DNA from: Chryseobacterium piperi
GTDB lineage: Bacteria; Bacteroidota; Bacteroidia; Flavobacteriales; Weeksellaceae
DNA: 64,000 bases
Direction: 5' to 3'
Assembly (NCBI RefSeq): GCF_002285635.2
Contig: NZ_CP023049.2
Span: 1,798,001 to 1,862,000, forward strand
Program-made: the position numbers and the translations under genes
In this document: positions 50,860 through 59,922 of the stretch, one piece after another
Layout of the letters: the number at the start of each line of letters is the position of its first letter
Numbering within the stretch: the first letter of the stretch is position 1
Notes under the pieces: model-generated
The model's input: the letters and a program-made list of their open reading frames with translations, nothing else
What the model was told of the DNA's origin: nothing
Databases searched by the model: none

Positions 50860-52185
50860 ATGTCTTTAAATGTTATCGATTTAATTAAAGGACAATTAGG
50901 TCCCGCATTAGTTTCTCAGACTGCTTCGCAGTTAGGAGAAAGTGAGTCTGGTATTTCAAAAGCAATTAGTGGGTTATTACCTGCAGTTGTTGGAGGATTG
51001 GCTAATAACGCTAACAATCCTGGAGTTTTAGATGCTATTACTAGCGCTTCATCTAGTGGAATTTTAAGTAATTTAATAGGTGGCTCTTCTAACAACTCTG
51101 TAATTTCCGGCTTATTGTCCTCAATTTTTGGTGACAAATTAAGTGGATTAGTAAATTCGATCGCTACTTTTTCGGGAATTAGCAATAATTCTTCGAGCTC
51201 TTTGCTGAATTTAGTAACCGGAGCAACCGTAGGATCTATTGGTAAATATGCTGCTGATAACAATTTAGATAAATCGGGAATCTCCGGATTATTAAATGAT
51301 CAGAAAGGTATCGTTTCAGGTTTATTACCAGCAGGACTTTCTTTAGCCTCTTTTGGCCTAGGAGCAGAAAACTGGTTTGGTCAAGCTAAAGAAACTGTTT
51401 CTTCAGTTTCGTCTACCGCCAAAGACAATATCGCTGAAGGTGTTGCTACTGCTAAAGAAAGTGTTTCAGAAGGAGCAAGAGAAATAAAAGAACAATTCAA
51501 CAATAACAATAATCAAGGTGGTGGTTCAATCTGGAAATGGTTACTTCCACTTTTATTATTAATTGCTGCAGCCTATTTCCTATGGAAGCAATGTGAGAAA
51601 AAAGAAACGACAACGACAACAGTCGCTGCAGATTCTACAGGATCGCATACGGATACCGCTACAGCGGTTACACCGGCTGATACATCAGGAACAATGTCTT
51701 CTTCAGCGAAAGTAGATGAAAACATTGATCTAAACGGTACAACCCTTAAAGGATACAAAGGAGGAATGGAAGACAAGATGATTGCTTTCCTAAAATCTGA
51801 TGGTTATAAAAATGCAGCAGATGACGAAGCATTAAAGACTACATGGTATGATTTTGACCACGTGAACTTTAAAATGGGAAGTTCTACCGAATTGGAAGCT
51901 GGTTCTCAAGGACAGCTTGAAAATTTAGTAGCTATTTTAAAAGCATATCCGGATGCAAAAATTAAAATTGGAGGATATACTGACAAAGTAGGAAACGAAG
52001 CTTCTAATGTAAAATTATCTACAGCAAGAGCTAACTTCATCAAAGACTGGTTGACAAAACAAAATCTTGGTAGCCAGGTTTTAGGTGCAGATGGATATGG
52101 AAGTAAATTCGCAACCGTAGATGCAAAAGCTTCTGATGCTGAAAGAGCTATTGACAGAAAAATGTCTATAAGATTTGCAAAATAA
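50860..52185 (+). CDS. DUF937 domain protein with membrane helix and C-terminal OmpA domain
   Basis: 441 residues. Residues 1-180 form a DUF937 domain, Ser/Gly/Asn/Leu-rich and quasi-repetitive (SLNVIDLIKGQLGPALVSQTA; ISGLLPAVVGGLANNA). A linker rich in Lys/Glu/Ser (about 180-222) leads to one transmembrane helix (WKWLLPLLLLIAAAYFLW, about 225-243), then a Thr/Ala-rich stretch and an OmpA peptidoglycan-binding domain (about 330-441): YDFDHVNFKMGSSTEL, KIKIGGYTDKVGN, LSTARANFIKDWL and DRKMSIRF. There is no signal peptide, so the DUF937 part should be cytosolic and the OmpA part periplasmic, linking the inner membrane to the wall. Monocistronic with a strong terminator. Confidence 0.88.
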   Translation: MSLNVIDLIKGQLGPALVSQTASQLGESESGISKAISGLLPAVVGGLANNANNPGVLDAITSASSSGILSNLIGGSSNNSVISGLLSSIFGDKLSGLVNSIATFSGISNNSSSSLLNLVTGATVGSIGKYAADNNLDKSGISGLLNDQKGIVSGLLPAGLSLASFGLGAENWFGQAKETVSSVSSTAKDNIAEGVATAKESVSEGAREIKEQFNNNNNQGGGSIWKWLLPLLLLIAAAYFLWKQCEKKETTTTTVAADSTGSHTDTATAVTPADTSGTMSSSAKVDENIDLNGTTLKGYKGGMEDKMIAFLKSDGYKNAADDEALKTTWYDFDHVNFKMGSSTELEAGSQGQLENLVAILKAYPDAKIKIGGYTDKVGNEASNVKLSTARANFIKDWLTKQNLGSQVLGADGYGSKFATVDAKASDAERAIDRKMSIRFAK

Positions 52186-52202
52186 TCTTAAGACATATAT
52201 AT

Positions 52203-52236
52203 AAAAATCCCGAAAGTTTTTTCGGGATTTTTTTTG
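52203..52236 (+). terminator. Terminator after the DUF937-OmpA gene
   Basis: AAAAATCCCGAAA / TTTCGGGATTTTT, 13-bp perfect stem followed by T residues. Confidence 0.9.
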
Positions 52237-52292
52237 GATAACTTTTTTATTTACATTTATTTAATTAAATTTGTTAGTCATTTCTAACATTT

Positions 52293-53627
52293 ATGAATCC
52301 CAATACAAAGCGCCCTTGGCGAAAAGATAAATTACTACACTCATTACCGGAAGTATACTCATCCGTAAAAGTTCCGAAAAACGGTTCTTTTTGGAGAAAA
52401 TACCTTGCATTTGCAGGACCGGGTCTCATGATTGCTGTCGGATATATGGATCCGGGAAATTGGGCTACAGATATCGCTGGAGGTGCCCAGTTTGGCTACA
52501 CCCTGCTTTCAGTAATCCTTATCTCAAATATTTTTGCAATGGTTTTACAGCATTTATCTGTAAAATTAGGGGTCGCAACGGAAAGGGATCTTGCTCAAGC
52601 ATGTAGAGACCACTTCCACCCTACGACTAACTTTATTCTGTGGATACTCTGTGAAATAGCGATTGCTGCCTGTGACCTTGCAGAAGTAATAGGTTCCGCT
52701 ATTGCTCTTAATTTGCTTTTCCATATTCCGATAACCTGGGGAATTGTCATTACAACAATAGACGTTCTGATTATACTTCTCCTGCAGGCTAAAGGATTCA
52801 GATGGATAGAAAGTATTGTAGGAGGGCTTATCTTTATCATTCTCGCATGTTTCGTATACGAAATTGTGATCTCTAAACCTGCTATTAATGAGATCTTAGG
52901 AGGACTGGTCCCTCAAAAGGAGATCATTCAAAACCCGGCCATGCTTTATATTGCTATAGGAATCCTGGGAGCCACTGTTATGCCTCATAATCTTTATCTG
53001 CACAGCAGCATTGTACAGACAAGAGATTATAGCCGGAATGCAGAAGGTAAAAAAGAAGCCATAAAATTTGCTACTTTAGACAGTACGGTTTCTCTAATGC
53101 TCGCTTTTTTCATCAATGGGGCTATCCTTATTTTAGCTGCTGCTACATTTCATGTTACAGGTAATAAAGAAGTTGCAGACATTCATGATGCATACAAGAT
53201 GTTAACTCCTATTTTAGGTGCTTCCATGGCTAGTATTGCTTTTGCCATTGCATTATTGGCATCAGGTCAGAATTCTACATTGACCGGAACTCTAGCAGGT
53301 CAGATTGTAATGGAAGGCTTTTTAAACATAAGATTAAAACCTTGGTTACGAAGACTAATCACCAGGCTTATTGCTCTGATTCCAGCCTTGATTGTAGCTA
53401 TTATATATGGAGAAAAAGGAACTACAGAGTTGTTGGTCCTAAGCCAGGTCATCCTATCCATGCAGCTGAGTTTTGCCGTAGTTCCTCTGGTCATGTTTAC
53501 CAATGATAAAGCTAAAATGGGTGAATTCGTTAACAAACCTCTTATGAAAATCTGTGTTTGGGCTATTTCCATCATCATTATTATTCTGAATCTTTATTTG
53601 TTATATCAGACGTTTTCCGAAGCATAA
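52293..53627 (+). CDS. Nramp-family divalent metal transporter (MntH-like)
   Basis: 444 residues with 11 predicted membrane helices of the LeuT fold. The metal site is intact: DPGN at residues 53-56 in TM1 (GYMDPGNWATD) and MPH at 230-232 in TM6 (ATVMPHNLYLHSS). EIAIAACDLAEVIGSAIALN and ASGQNSTLTGTLAGQIVMEGF match the conserved TM3 and TM8 regions. It should import Mn2+ or Fe2+ with protons. No MntR/Fur gene is nearby. Start ATG 52293 begins MNPNTKRPWRKDK, a basic cytosolic tail. It precedes the grpE-dnaJ pair but by 76 nt, so linkage is uncertain. Confidence 0.95.
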   Translation: MNPNTKRPWRKDKLLHSLPEVYSSVKVPKNGSFWRKYLAFAGPGLMIAVGYMDPGNWATDIAGGAQFGYTLLSVILISNIFAMVLQHLSVKLGVATERDLAQACRDHFHPTTNFILWILCEIAIAACDLAEVIGSAIALNLLFHIPITWGIVITTIDVLIILLLQAKGFRWIESIVGGLIFIILACFVYEIVISKPAINEILGGLVPQKEIIQNPAMLYIAIGILGATVMPHNLYLHSSIVQTRDYSRNAEGKKEAIKFATLDSTVSLMLAFFINGAILILAAATFHVTGNKEVADIHDAYKMLTPILGASMASIAFAIALLASGQNSTLTGTLAGQIVMEGFLNIRLKPWLRRLITRLIALIPALIVAIIYGEKGTTELLVLSQVILSMQLSFAVVPLVMFTNDKAKMGEFVNKPLMKICVWAISIIIIILNLYLLYQTFSEA

Positions 53628-53703
53628 ATTTTTCTGCCTTAATGTCCATATTTTGTATTTGGCAGAATCTTTGACAAATACCCTTTAAAATAAGTTATTG
53701 AAT

Positions 53704-54240
53704 ATGGAAAATCAGGATATCAACGAAGAAAACATCAATAAGCAACAAGAAGACAACTTTCAGAATGAATCAGTTTCTGAAGAAAATGTGACAAATACTC
53801 CAACTGCGGAAGAACTTTTGGCAGAAGAAAAAGACCGTTATATTCGTCTTTATGCTGAGTTCGAAAATTATAAAAAAAGAACTAGCAAAGAAAAAATGGA
53901 GTTCTTTCAATTTGCCAATCAAGATATGATGGTTTCTATGCTTGGAGTCTTAGACGATTTCGAAAGAGCCTTGAAAGAAATTGCTAAAAATGGAAATCCA
54001 TCAGACCTACAGGGTGTTGAGCTTATTTATCAGAAATTCAAAAACAGACTTACTGAAAAAGGATTAAAGCCAATGGAAGTAAAAGCCGGAGATAGCTTTA
54101 ATGTAGACCTTCACGAAGCCATTACCCAGATTCCTGCACCTTCAGATGAGCTAAAAGGTAAAATTGTAGATGTTATCGAAACCGGATATACTTTAAATGA
54201 TAAGGTTATCCGTTTTGCAAAAGTGGTAACAGGAAACTAA
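53704..54240 (+). CDS. grpE: GrpE nucleotide exchange factor
   Basis: 178 residues from ATG 53704 (an in-frame TTG two codons earlier is less likely). A disordered acidic N-terminus rich in Asn/Glu is followed by the long dimerisation helix (AEELLAEEKDRYIRLYAEFENYKKRTSKEK, key part YAEFENYKKRT) and the beta domain that contacts DnaK (GLKPMEVKAGDSFNVDLHEAI and VIETGYTLNDKVIRFAKVVV-type ending, here FAKVVTGN). It exchanges ADP on DnaK. It lies 99 nt before dnaJ, the usual flavobacterial pair; dnaK is elsewhere. Confidence 0.96.
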   Translation: MENQDINEENINKQQEDNFQNESVSEENVTNTPTAEELLAEEKDRYIRLYAEFENYKKRTSKEKMEFFQFANQDMMVSMLGVLDDFERALKEIAKNGNPSDLQGVELIYQKFKNRLTEKGLKPMEVKAGDSFNVDLHEAITQIPAPSDELKGKIVDVIETGYTLNDKVIRFAKVVTGN

Positions 54241-54339
54241 TATTAATAAGTGATAAATGATGAGTGAGAGATGATTTTATTTCATTGAGCCACTCTGAGT
54301 TTTTATTATCATTTATCAATAATCAATTATAAAATTGTC

Positions 54340-55455
54340 ATGTCAAAAAGAGATTATTACGAGGTTCTTGAAATAAGCAAATCTGCATCAACCGAAGAAA
54401 TAAAAAAGTCATACCGTAAAATGGCTATTAAATATCACCCAGATAAAAATCCGGGAGATAAAGAAGCCGAAGACAAATTTAAAGAAGCTGCAGAAGCCTA
54501 CGAAGTATTAAGCGATGACCAAAAACGAGCAAGGTATGACCAGTATGGACATGCCGGTGTTGGAGGTAATGGCGGATTCGGAGGTGGCTTCGGAGGCGGA
54601 ATGAATATGGAAGACATATTCAGCCAGTTCGGAGATATTTTTGGTGGCCACTTTGGTGGCGGTGGTTTTGGCGGCGGTGGGCGCCAGCAGGTAAAAGGTT
54701 CTAATTTAAGAATAAGAATCAAGCTGAACCTTGAAGAAATGGTCAACGGAACCCAAAAGACTCTTAAAGTAAAAAAAATGAAGATGGCTGAAGGAGCCAC
54801 TTCGAAAACATGTCCTACCTGTAATGGTTCCGGAGTTCAGATGAAAGTAATGAACACCATGTTCGGACAAATGCAAACGCAAACCACTTGTGGAACTTGT
54901 CAGGGTATCGGAAAAGTTGCCGATAAAATTCCTGCGGGAGCGAATGCACAAGGTCTCATTAAAGATGAAGAAGAAATTACCATCAACATTCCTGCAGGAG
55001 CAAGAGACGGAATTCAGCTGAATGTAAGAGGAAAAGGTAACGATGCTCCTTTTGGAGGTATTCCAGGGGATTTATTGGTTATTGTAGAGGAAGAAATCGA
55101 TAAGACAATCAAGAGAGAGGGTGATAACCTTCATCAGGAATTATATATTTCATTTGCAGAAGCTGCTCTTGGAACTAAAAAAGAGATCGCCACAGTAGGT
55201 GGAAAAGTAAAAATCACAGTGGATGCAGGAACACAATCCGGAAAAATCTTGAGGTTAGCAGGAAAAGGTCTTCCAAGCATTGACAGCTATGGAAAAGGAG
55301 ATATGTTTATCCATATCAATGTATGGACTCCACAAAAGCTTACAAAAGATCAGAAAGACTTCTTTGAAAATCAGATGTCAAGCGGAGAAATGGTTGCAGA
55401 ACCATCCGGAAAAGAAAAGACATTCTTCGATAAAGTAAAAGATTTATTCAACTAA
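54340..55455 (+). CDS. dnaJ: DnaJ co-chaperone with reduced zinc domain
   Basis: 371 residues. J domain at 1-70 with His33-Pro34-Asp35 (YHPDKNPGD). A Gly/Phe-rich linker follows ([15 protein letters not shown]...). The cysteine-rich domain has only two CxxCxGxG motifs, Cys158/Cys161 (CPTCNGSG) and Cys184/Cys187 (CGTCQGIG). These align with motifs 2 and 3 of E. coli DnaJ, which form zinc site 2. Motifs 1 and 4 (site 1) are replaced by [11 protein letters not shown] and IPAGANAQG. The two C-terminal substrate domains are normal ([32 protein letters not shown]). Functional loss of site 1 is inferred. Terminator follows. Confidence 0.95.
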   Translation: MSKRDYYEVLEISKSASTEEIKKSYRKMAIKYHPDKNPGDKEAEDKFKEAAEAYEVLSDDQKRARYDQYGHAGVGGNGGFGGGFGGGMNMEDIFSQFGDIFGGHFGGGGFGGGGRQQVKGSNLRIRIKLNLEEMVNGTQKTLKVKKMKMAEGATSKTCPTCNGSGVQMKVMNTMFGQMQTQTTCGTCQGIGKVADKIPAGANAQGLIKDEEEITINIPAGARDGIQLNVRGKGNDAPFGGIPGDLLVIVEEEIDKTIKREGDNLHQELYISFAEAALGTKKEIATVGGKVKITVDAGTQSGKILRLAGKGLPSIDSYGKGDMFIHINVWTPQKLTKDQKDFFENQMSSGEMVAEPSGKEKTFFDKVKDLFN

Positions 55456-55464
55456 AATAGATAC

Positions 55465-55493
55465 AAAAGAGGCCTACAAGGCCTCTTTTTTTT
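55465..55493 (+). terminator. dnaJ terminator
   Basis: AAAAGAGGCC / GGCCTCTTTT, 10-bp stem with a 5-nt loop and eight T. Confidence 0.92.
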
Positions 55494-55573
55494 ATACTTT
55501 ATAGACACCCCTCCCTTCCAATAGCGAATGGCAATACCAATCCTAATAAGAGGATTAGCTTTGATATACATTA

Positions 55574-56491
55574 TTACAGTAAATACTTAAGCTTCCGGTT
55601 GGCAAAAACCAAAATAAAACTGGATACCAGCAGAAGAATGAAGAAAATAATTGTTTCAAATGGAAAGTATTTTCCCAGCACCCATTTCATTAACAGTGGA
55701 TGCACAAGATAAATGGCTGTTGATAAACTGGCCAGAATTTTAGAATCTATCATAATAGAAAGATTCTTGCAATATATAAACAGCAAAGGACAGGCAAAGA
55801 TTAATGAGAATAATAAATCAATACTTTCATCAGGGTTGATGATCGTATAGTTAAAAAATGATTCCAGGATAACCAGACCTGTTACAGCCATTATAACCAT
55901 GAGCGAAGGTCTGTATTTCATATCCAGATTCAATCTGTTAATCAGATATCCTATGGTCAAAAAAGGAAAGCATACGAATAGAAAGTTTCTGTAAGATGGA
56001 AAGAGATTAATGATTAAATCGGTCTGATCTTTAAAATAATGGAGGTTCCCTAAAGTCTGCAGCCCGTATCCAAGACTGAAAAATAAAATCACAAGAATTG
56101 AAAGCACCCGAACAGATCTTTTTCGGATAAGAAATAGAATAATCCCCGAAAAGAAAGTTCCTATCAAATACCATAAATGGTGATAACCAAACAGAATATT
56201 CATCAGAGTATCCTCTTCTTTCCAAAATGGAATATACACTAAAGACCAGATCAAATAAAGCAAGAATGTCCTTATGAGCCATTTCTTTAATTTATCTGTA
56301 GTATCAACATAATAAAAATAATAGCCTGTGATAATTAAAAAAGCAGGCACTGCCATTCTGAAAACTCCGTTCACAAGTACAAAACTTAATACACGATGAG
56401 AGTCCCGAAAGACGTGCATATGTAAAAAAACGACAAAAAATGCGAGGATGATTTTTAATATATCAATTGATAAATTTCTCATAATACTCAA
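55574..56491 (-). CDS. Membrane acyltransferase (acyltransferase 3 family)
   Basis: 305 residues, about ten membrane helices. The family start is clear: NLSIDILKIILAFFVVFLHMH, with the conserved His that acts in catalysis (FLHMH), then VPAFLIITGYYFYY. HHLWYLIGTFFSGIILFLI and TAIYLVHPLLMKWVLG are the later conserved helices. Such enzymes O-acylate sugars, lipids or wall polymers, but the substrate is not predictable. ATG 56491 (MSIMRNL) is used; the ATG three codons later is an alternative. Likely a single gene. Confidence 0.88.
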   Translation of the reverse strand: MSIMRNLSIDILKIILAFFVVFLHMHVFRDSHRVLSFVLVNGVFRMAVPAFLIITGYYFYYVDTTDKLKKWLIRTFLLYLIWSLVYIPFWKEEDTLMNILFGYHHLWYLIGTFFSGIILFLIRKRSVRVLSILVILFFSLGYGLQTLGNLHYFKDQTDLIINLFPSYRNFLFVCFPFLTIGYLINRLNLDMKYRPSLMVIMAVTGLVILESFFNYTIINPDESIDLLFSLIFACPLLFIYCKNLSIMIDSKILASLSTAIYLVHPLLMKWVLGKYFPFETIIFFILLLVSSFILVFANRKLKYLL

Positions 56492-56555
56492 TAAACCGAA
56501 TATACAATCCTCAACATTTACTGTTCAGTGTTTTAATTCTAAAAGATGAAGTATA

Positions 56556-57437
56556 TTATTTACGTGTTGCCAGCGTATAAATCTTTTTCCCCAGTGTAAA
56601 AAGCAGAACCGCGAAAATTCCACCAATTAGTCCAAAAGTAAAGTTTTTAACAAATGAAGGCCAGTCTGGCAATACATCATGTAGATAACTAATATTATGG
56701 GAGAAGATCCCTCCGGAAACTAAAATCAAGGCTATAGTTCCTACAACCGCCAGTATTTTTATAATGATGGGTAGTGCTTTTACCAGCAAATGTCCCAGCT
56801 TAGAAAAAATGCCTTTATCATTACTTTTTCGGATCAGTTTAAAACCGGCATCATCCATTCTTACAATAAGAGCTACAATCCCATATACTCCTACTGTTGC
56901 TATAAATGAAACAAAAGTAACAGTAAGAATTTGTGTTAATAAAGGATGATCCTCCTGAAGAACAGTTCCTAAAGCAATAATCACAATTTCGATAGACAAA
57001 ATGAAATCTGTGGTAATTGCTGATTTTATTTTTGATTTTTCAGAATTTTCAGCACTCTCTTCTTTTTGGCTTTCCTCAACGACTTCATGCCCTTTCTTTG
57101 AACGGTGAAACAAAAATTCAATAATTTTTTCGACTCCTTCAAACGCCAGGTAAAAACCTCCTAAAACTAAAATAATTTCAATCGCAGGCTTATACAGCCA
57201 GTGAAGTAAAAATGCAATAGGCAGAATGATAAGCTTATTAATAAAAGAACCTTTGGTAATGGCCCATAAAACAGGTATTTCTCGCGAAGAGATAAATCCT
57301 GTAGCCTTTTCTGCATTGACCGCTAAATCATCTCCTAAAATCCCAGCAGTCTTTTGAGTAGCTATTTTACTCGTTACAGCCACATCATCCATCAGAGCAG
57401 CAAGATCATCTAAAATTGCAAAAAAACCAGATGCCAT
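56556..57437 (-). CDS. DUF808 family inner membrane protein (YedI-like)
   Basis: 293 residues starting at ATG 57437 (MASGFFAILDDLAALMDDVA, the conserved family N-terminus); a GTG two codons earlier is not used here. Family signatures are AKIATQKTAGILGDDLAVNAE, as KTAGILGDDLAVN, then PVLWAITKGSFINK and FILSIEIVIIALG. About eight hydrophobic segments are present. An acidic loop (EEVVEESQKEESAENSE-like) lies near residue 130. DUF808 proteins have no known function. Single gene, divergent from the TPR gene. Confidence 0.9.
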   Translation of the reverse strand: MASGFFAILDDLAALMDDVAVTSKIATQKTAGILGDDLAVNAEKATGFISSREIPVLWAITKGSFINKLIILPIAFLLHWLYKPAIEIILVLGGFYLAFEGVEKIIEFLFHRSKKGHEVVEESQKEESAENSEKSKIKSAITTDFILSIEIVIIALGTVLQEDHPLLTQILTVTFVSFIATVGVYGIVALIVRMDDAGFKLIRKSNDKGIFSKLGHLLVKALPIIIKILAVVGTIALILVSGGIFSHNISYLHDVLPDWPSFVKNFTFGLIGGIFAVLLFTLGKKIYTLATRK

Positions 57438-57563
57438 AATCACGTATTATTTATTCACAAAAATAACTATTTAATTCTATTTCTCATTTTCTTTTAAAAT
57501 CAATTTAATAAAGAAAAAAAACAGCGTTTAAATGTATTCAATGAAATTTTTAACTTTACCCTT

Positions 57564-58061
57564 ATGAATGAAATAGAAAACTGGGAATATGAGCTGCAGC
57601 TGATCTGGCAAAAGCTGGGAAAAATCGACAATGCAGATTTTATTGAACAAATTAGTATACATGCATATAAGTTCTCAGGCTCAAAAGCCATTGCAGACTT
57701 CGAAATGGCCTGTGCATTCGATTCAACTGGTCATGAAAAAGAAGCTGAGCCTTTATACAGATCTTCATTGAATCAAGGATTATCCGGTTTACGCAGAAGA
57801 AGAGCACGCATCCAACTGGCTAGTACCTTAAGAAATAATGGAAAAATAGATGAAAGCATCAGTATTTTAAAAGAAGAAAAAGCCAATTATTCCGATGAGC
57901 TTAATGATGCTGTAGATTCTTTTCTGGCATTATCTCTTTTTTCTGCCGGCGAGTGTAGTGAAGCTCTATCTTTAGCGTTAAAAGCTTTATCACAGTACCT
58001 TCCAAGATATAATAACTCATTACATAACTATGCAAGTGCATTAACCCTTACCAAAAAATGA
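57564..58061 (+). CDS. Tetratricopeptide-repeat protein
   Basis: 165 residues, soluble, no signal peptide. At least three helical hairpins with TPR-like spacing are visible: ADFEMACAFDSTGHEKEAEPLYRSSL, RARIQLASTLRNNGKIDESISIL and FLALSLFSAGECSEALSLALKAL, each recognisable by the A-x(3)-L...G...A pattern. These repeats mediate protein contacts; the partner is unknown. A TAACTTTA near-match to the -7 box (57551-57558) ends 5 nt before the ATG. Confidence 0.82.
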   Translation: MNEIENWEYELQLIWQKLGKIDNADFIEQISIHAYKFSGSKAIADFEMACAFDSTGHEKEAEPLYRSSLNQGLSGLRRRRARIQLASTLRNNGKIDESISILKEEKANYSDELNDAVDSFLALSLFSAGECSEALSLALKALSQYLPRYNNSLHNYASALTLTKK

Positions 58062-58211
58062 GCTTAGCTGTAAATCATAATCTTAAACATAGTTTATGTC
58101 TTACTTTAAGAATAACCTCCAGATAGGATTCAATGCTATAAATCAAAGAATTAGCAGAGAAAAGATGATGATCATCATCTTGAAATTATTCATAAATTCT
58201 TTTATTTTCAT

Positions 58212-58219
58212 TACATTTG
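58212..58219 (+). promoter_or_regulatory. -7 box adjacent to the esterase start
   Basis: TACATTTG matches TANNTTTG exactly and ends 4 nt before ATG 58224. No -33 TTTG at standard spacing. Confidence 0.4.
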
Positions 58220-58223
58220 ATAG

Positions 58224-59093
58224 ATGAAAAAGCTAGTTCTGAGATATCATTTTTTTGTTTTAGGATGTATTGGCTTTTTGTTGAATTCATGCAACTCCCG
58301 ATTCAGGGTCTGGGTAGGAAACAACCGCCAGCAAAAAATTTACAATTTAAAATACGGAGAACATCCGAGACAGAAAATGGATGTTTTCCTCCCATCAGAA
58401 TACCCTGAAGATTCACCCGTTGTTTTAATCGTACATGGAGGAGCATGGAAATACGGGAGAAAAGAGCATATGATTCAGATTCAGAAAATGCTGTTTAAGA
58501 ATAATATTCCCAGTATTAATATGAATTACCGGCTGGTCTCCAATTCAAAACAAATCACCTATCGCGAGCAGCTTGAAGATATCAGCTCTGTCATCAATAA
58601 ATTTAATTCTTTAGCAGGCAAAGCAGATCTGCGACCGGACAATTATATTCTCTTAGGCGAAAGTGCCGGTGGGCATTTAGCACTATTATACGGATATCAG
58701 CATCCTGATCAAATCAAAAAAATTATCTCATTAAGCGGTCCTACAGATTTCTATTCTAAAGAATATCTGGATTCATTCTATTCAAAATATACTTCACCTA
58801 CAATACAAAAAGTAGTAGGAACAAAATTTAATCGTACAGCATTGTCTGAAGAATTTAAAAAAGCAAGTCCGATTGCTAATATAGCGAATGTTCCGACCCT
58901 TCTTTTTCAAGGAAATCAGGATTTCCTTGTCAACAAAAAGCAAGGGCTGGCCCTGGATTCGGCATTAACCCGACAAAATATTATCCATAAGCTCGTCTTT
59001 ATGGAAAACACAGGGCATGCACCCAGATTTTTCAGTAAGAAAAAAAGGGACCAGATTATTTATCCCAATATTCTCGAGTGGATAAAAAAATAA
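58224..59093 (+). CDS. Alpha/beta hydrolase (esterase/lipase, BD-FAE-like), lipoprotein-like
   Basis: 289 residues. Signal-like N-terminus (FFVLGCIGFLLNSC) with a lipobox-like NSC near residue 23. The hydrolase fold shows the oxyanion motif VHGGAWKYG near 73, the nucleophile elbow GESAGG with Ser147, the Asp in FQGNQDFLV and the catalytic His in NTGHAPRFF. This pattern fits feruloyl-type or carboxylic ester esterases (BD-FAE clan), cleaving acyl or feruloyl esters; the substrate is not known. A perfect TANNTTTG box (58212-58219) ends 4 nt before the ATG. Confidence 0.88.
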   Translation: MKKLVLRYHFFVLGCIGFLLNSCNSRFRVWVGNNRQQKIYNLKYGEHPRQKMDVFLPSEYPEDSPVVLIVHGGAWKYGRKEHMIQIQKMLFKNNIPSINMNYRLVSNSKQITYREQLEDISSVINKFNSLAGKADLRPDNYILLGESAGGHLALLYGYQHPDQIKKIISLSGPTDFYSKEYLDSFYSKYTSPTIQKVVGTKFNRTALSEEFKKASPIANIANVPTLLFQGNQDFLVNKKQGLALDSALTRQNIIHKLVFMENTGHAPRFFSKKKRDQIIYPNILEWIKK

Positions 59094-59110
59094 CCTGCAC
59101 AAAGCAGGTT
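59092..59110 (-). terminator. Short hairpin terminator after the DedA gene
   Basis: AACCTGC / GCAGGTT, 7-bp stem; the T run (TTATTTTTTT) lies on the minus-strand side, fitting the DedA transcript whose stop is at 59137. Confidence 0.6.
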
Positions 59111-59136
59111 ATCTATATTTCTTAATTCATTCCGGA

Positions 59137-59835
59137 TTATTCCTCTGAATCATGATTTTCATATTTCGAATGATCCACTTTTTTTCCAAATAAAAACTTG
59201 ATAATAATCGGAAGAGTTGTAATCAACACAATAACAATAATAATCAATTCAAGCTTTTCTTTTAAATTAATTCCAAATTGCTCCTGGAATAATTTATCAA
59301 GATAATGACCTGCAAAAATCAGTATAAATGACCATAAAACAGCTCCAATAATATTATCTCTTAAAAACTCTTTTTTATCCATTTTTACAATCCCCGCTAC
59401 AATAGGAGTAAACGTTCTTACTACGGGTAAAAACCTTGCCATTATGATTGCCAAAGCTCCATGTTTCTCAAAAAAATCATGCGCCTGATAAAGGTATTTT
59501 TTCTTGAATAAAAAAGTATCTTTCTTTTTATATAAAGCCGGTCCTGCTTTTACGCCAAAATAATACCCTACCTCATTTCCGACAATAGCAGCAATGGCAA
59601 CAGAAGTAGCCAGAATAGTGGTATCCAGCAGATCACTCCCTGTAGAACCAAAAGTTTCCTTGATAATTTCAACAGCGTAAATTCCTGAAACAAATAATAA
59701 AGAATCACCTGGTAAAAAGAACCCTACAAAAAGCCCGGTCTCAGCAAAAATAATGAATAGAATGAGCCAAAATCCGCCCATTTTTATATAAAATTCTGGG
59801 TTTAATAAATCTTTCCAGCTATTGAAATCTTCCAT
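59137..59835 (-). CDS. DedA/SNARE-associated family membrane protein
   Basis: 232 residues. Family motifs: FAETGLFVGFFLPGDSLLFVSGI near the N-terminus, the re-entrant GNEVGYYFGVKAG, and FLPVVRTFTPIVAGIVKMDKKEF with the conserved Arg. Four to five membrane segments. DedA proteins move undecaprenyl or other phospholipids across the membrane in studied relatives (for example the undecaprenyl phosphate carriers), so a role in lipid recycling is plausible but not proven here. It lies 87 nt downstream of prfB on the same strand, possibly in the same transcript. Confidence 0.9.
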   Translation of the reverse strand: MEDFNSWKDLLNPEFYIKMGGFWLILFIIFAETGLFVGFFLPGDSLLFVSGIYAVEIIKETFGSTGSDLLDTTILATSVAIAAIVGNEVGYYFGVKAGPALYKKKDTFLFKKKYLYQAHDFFEKHGALAIIMARFLPVVRTFTPIVAGIVKMDKKEFLRDNIIGAVLWSFILIFAGHYLDKLFQEQFGINLKEKLELIIIVIVLITTLPIIIKFLFGKKVDHSKYENHDSEE

Positions 59836-59922
59836 AAATATTGATAAGTAACAAAAATAAGTTTAAAAAGTCTGAAAAGGAAATTAATTATAAGATTTTA
59901 ACTAAAAAACAAGGATATTATT

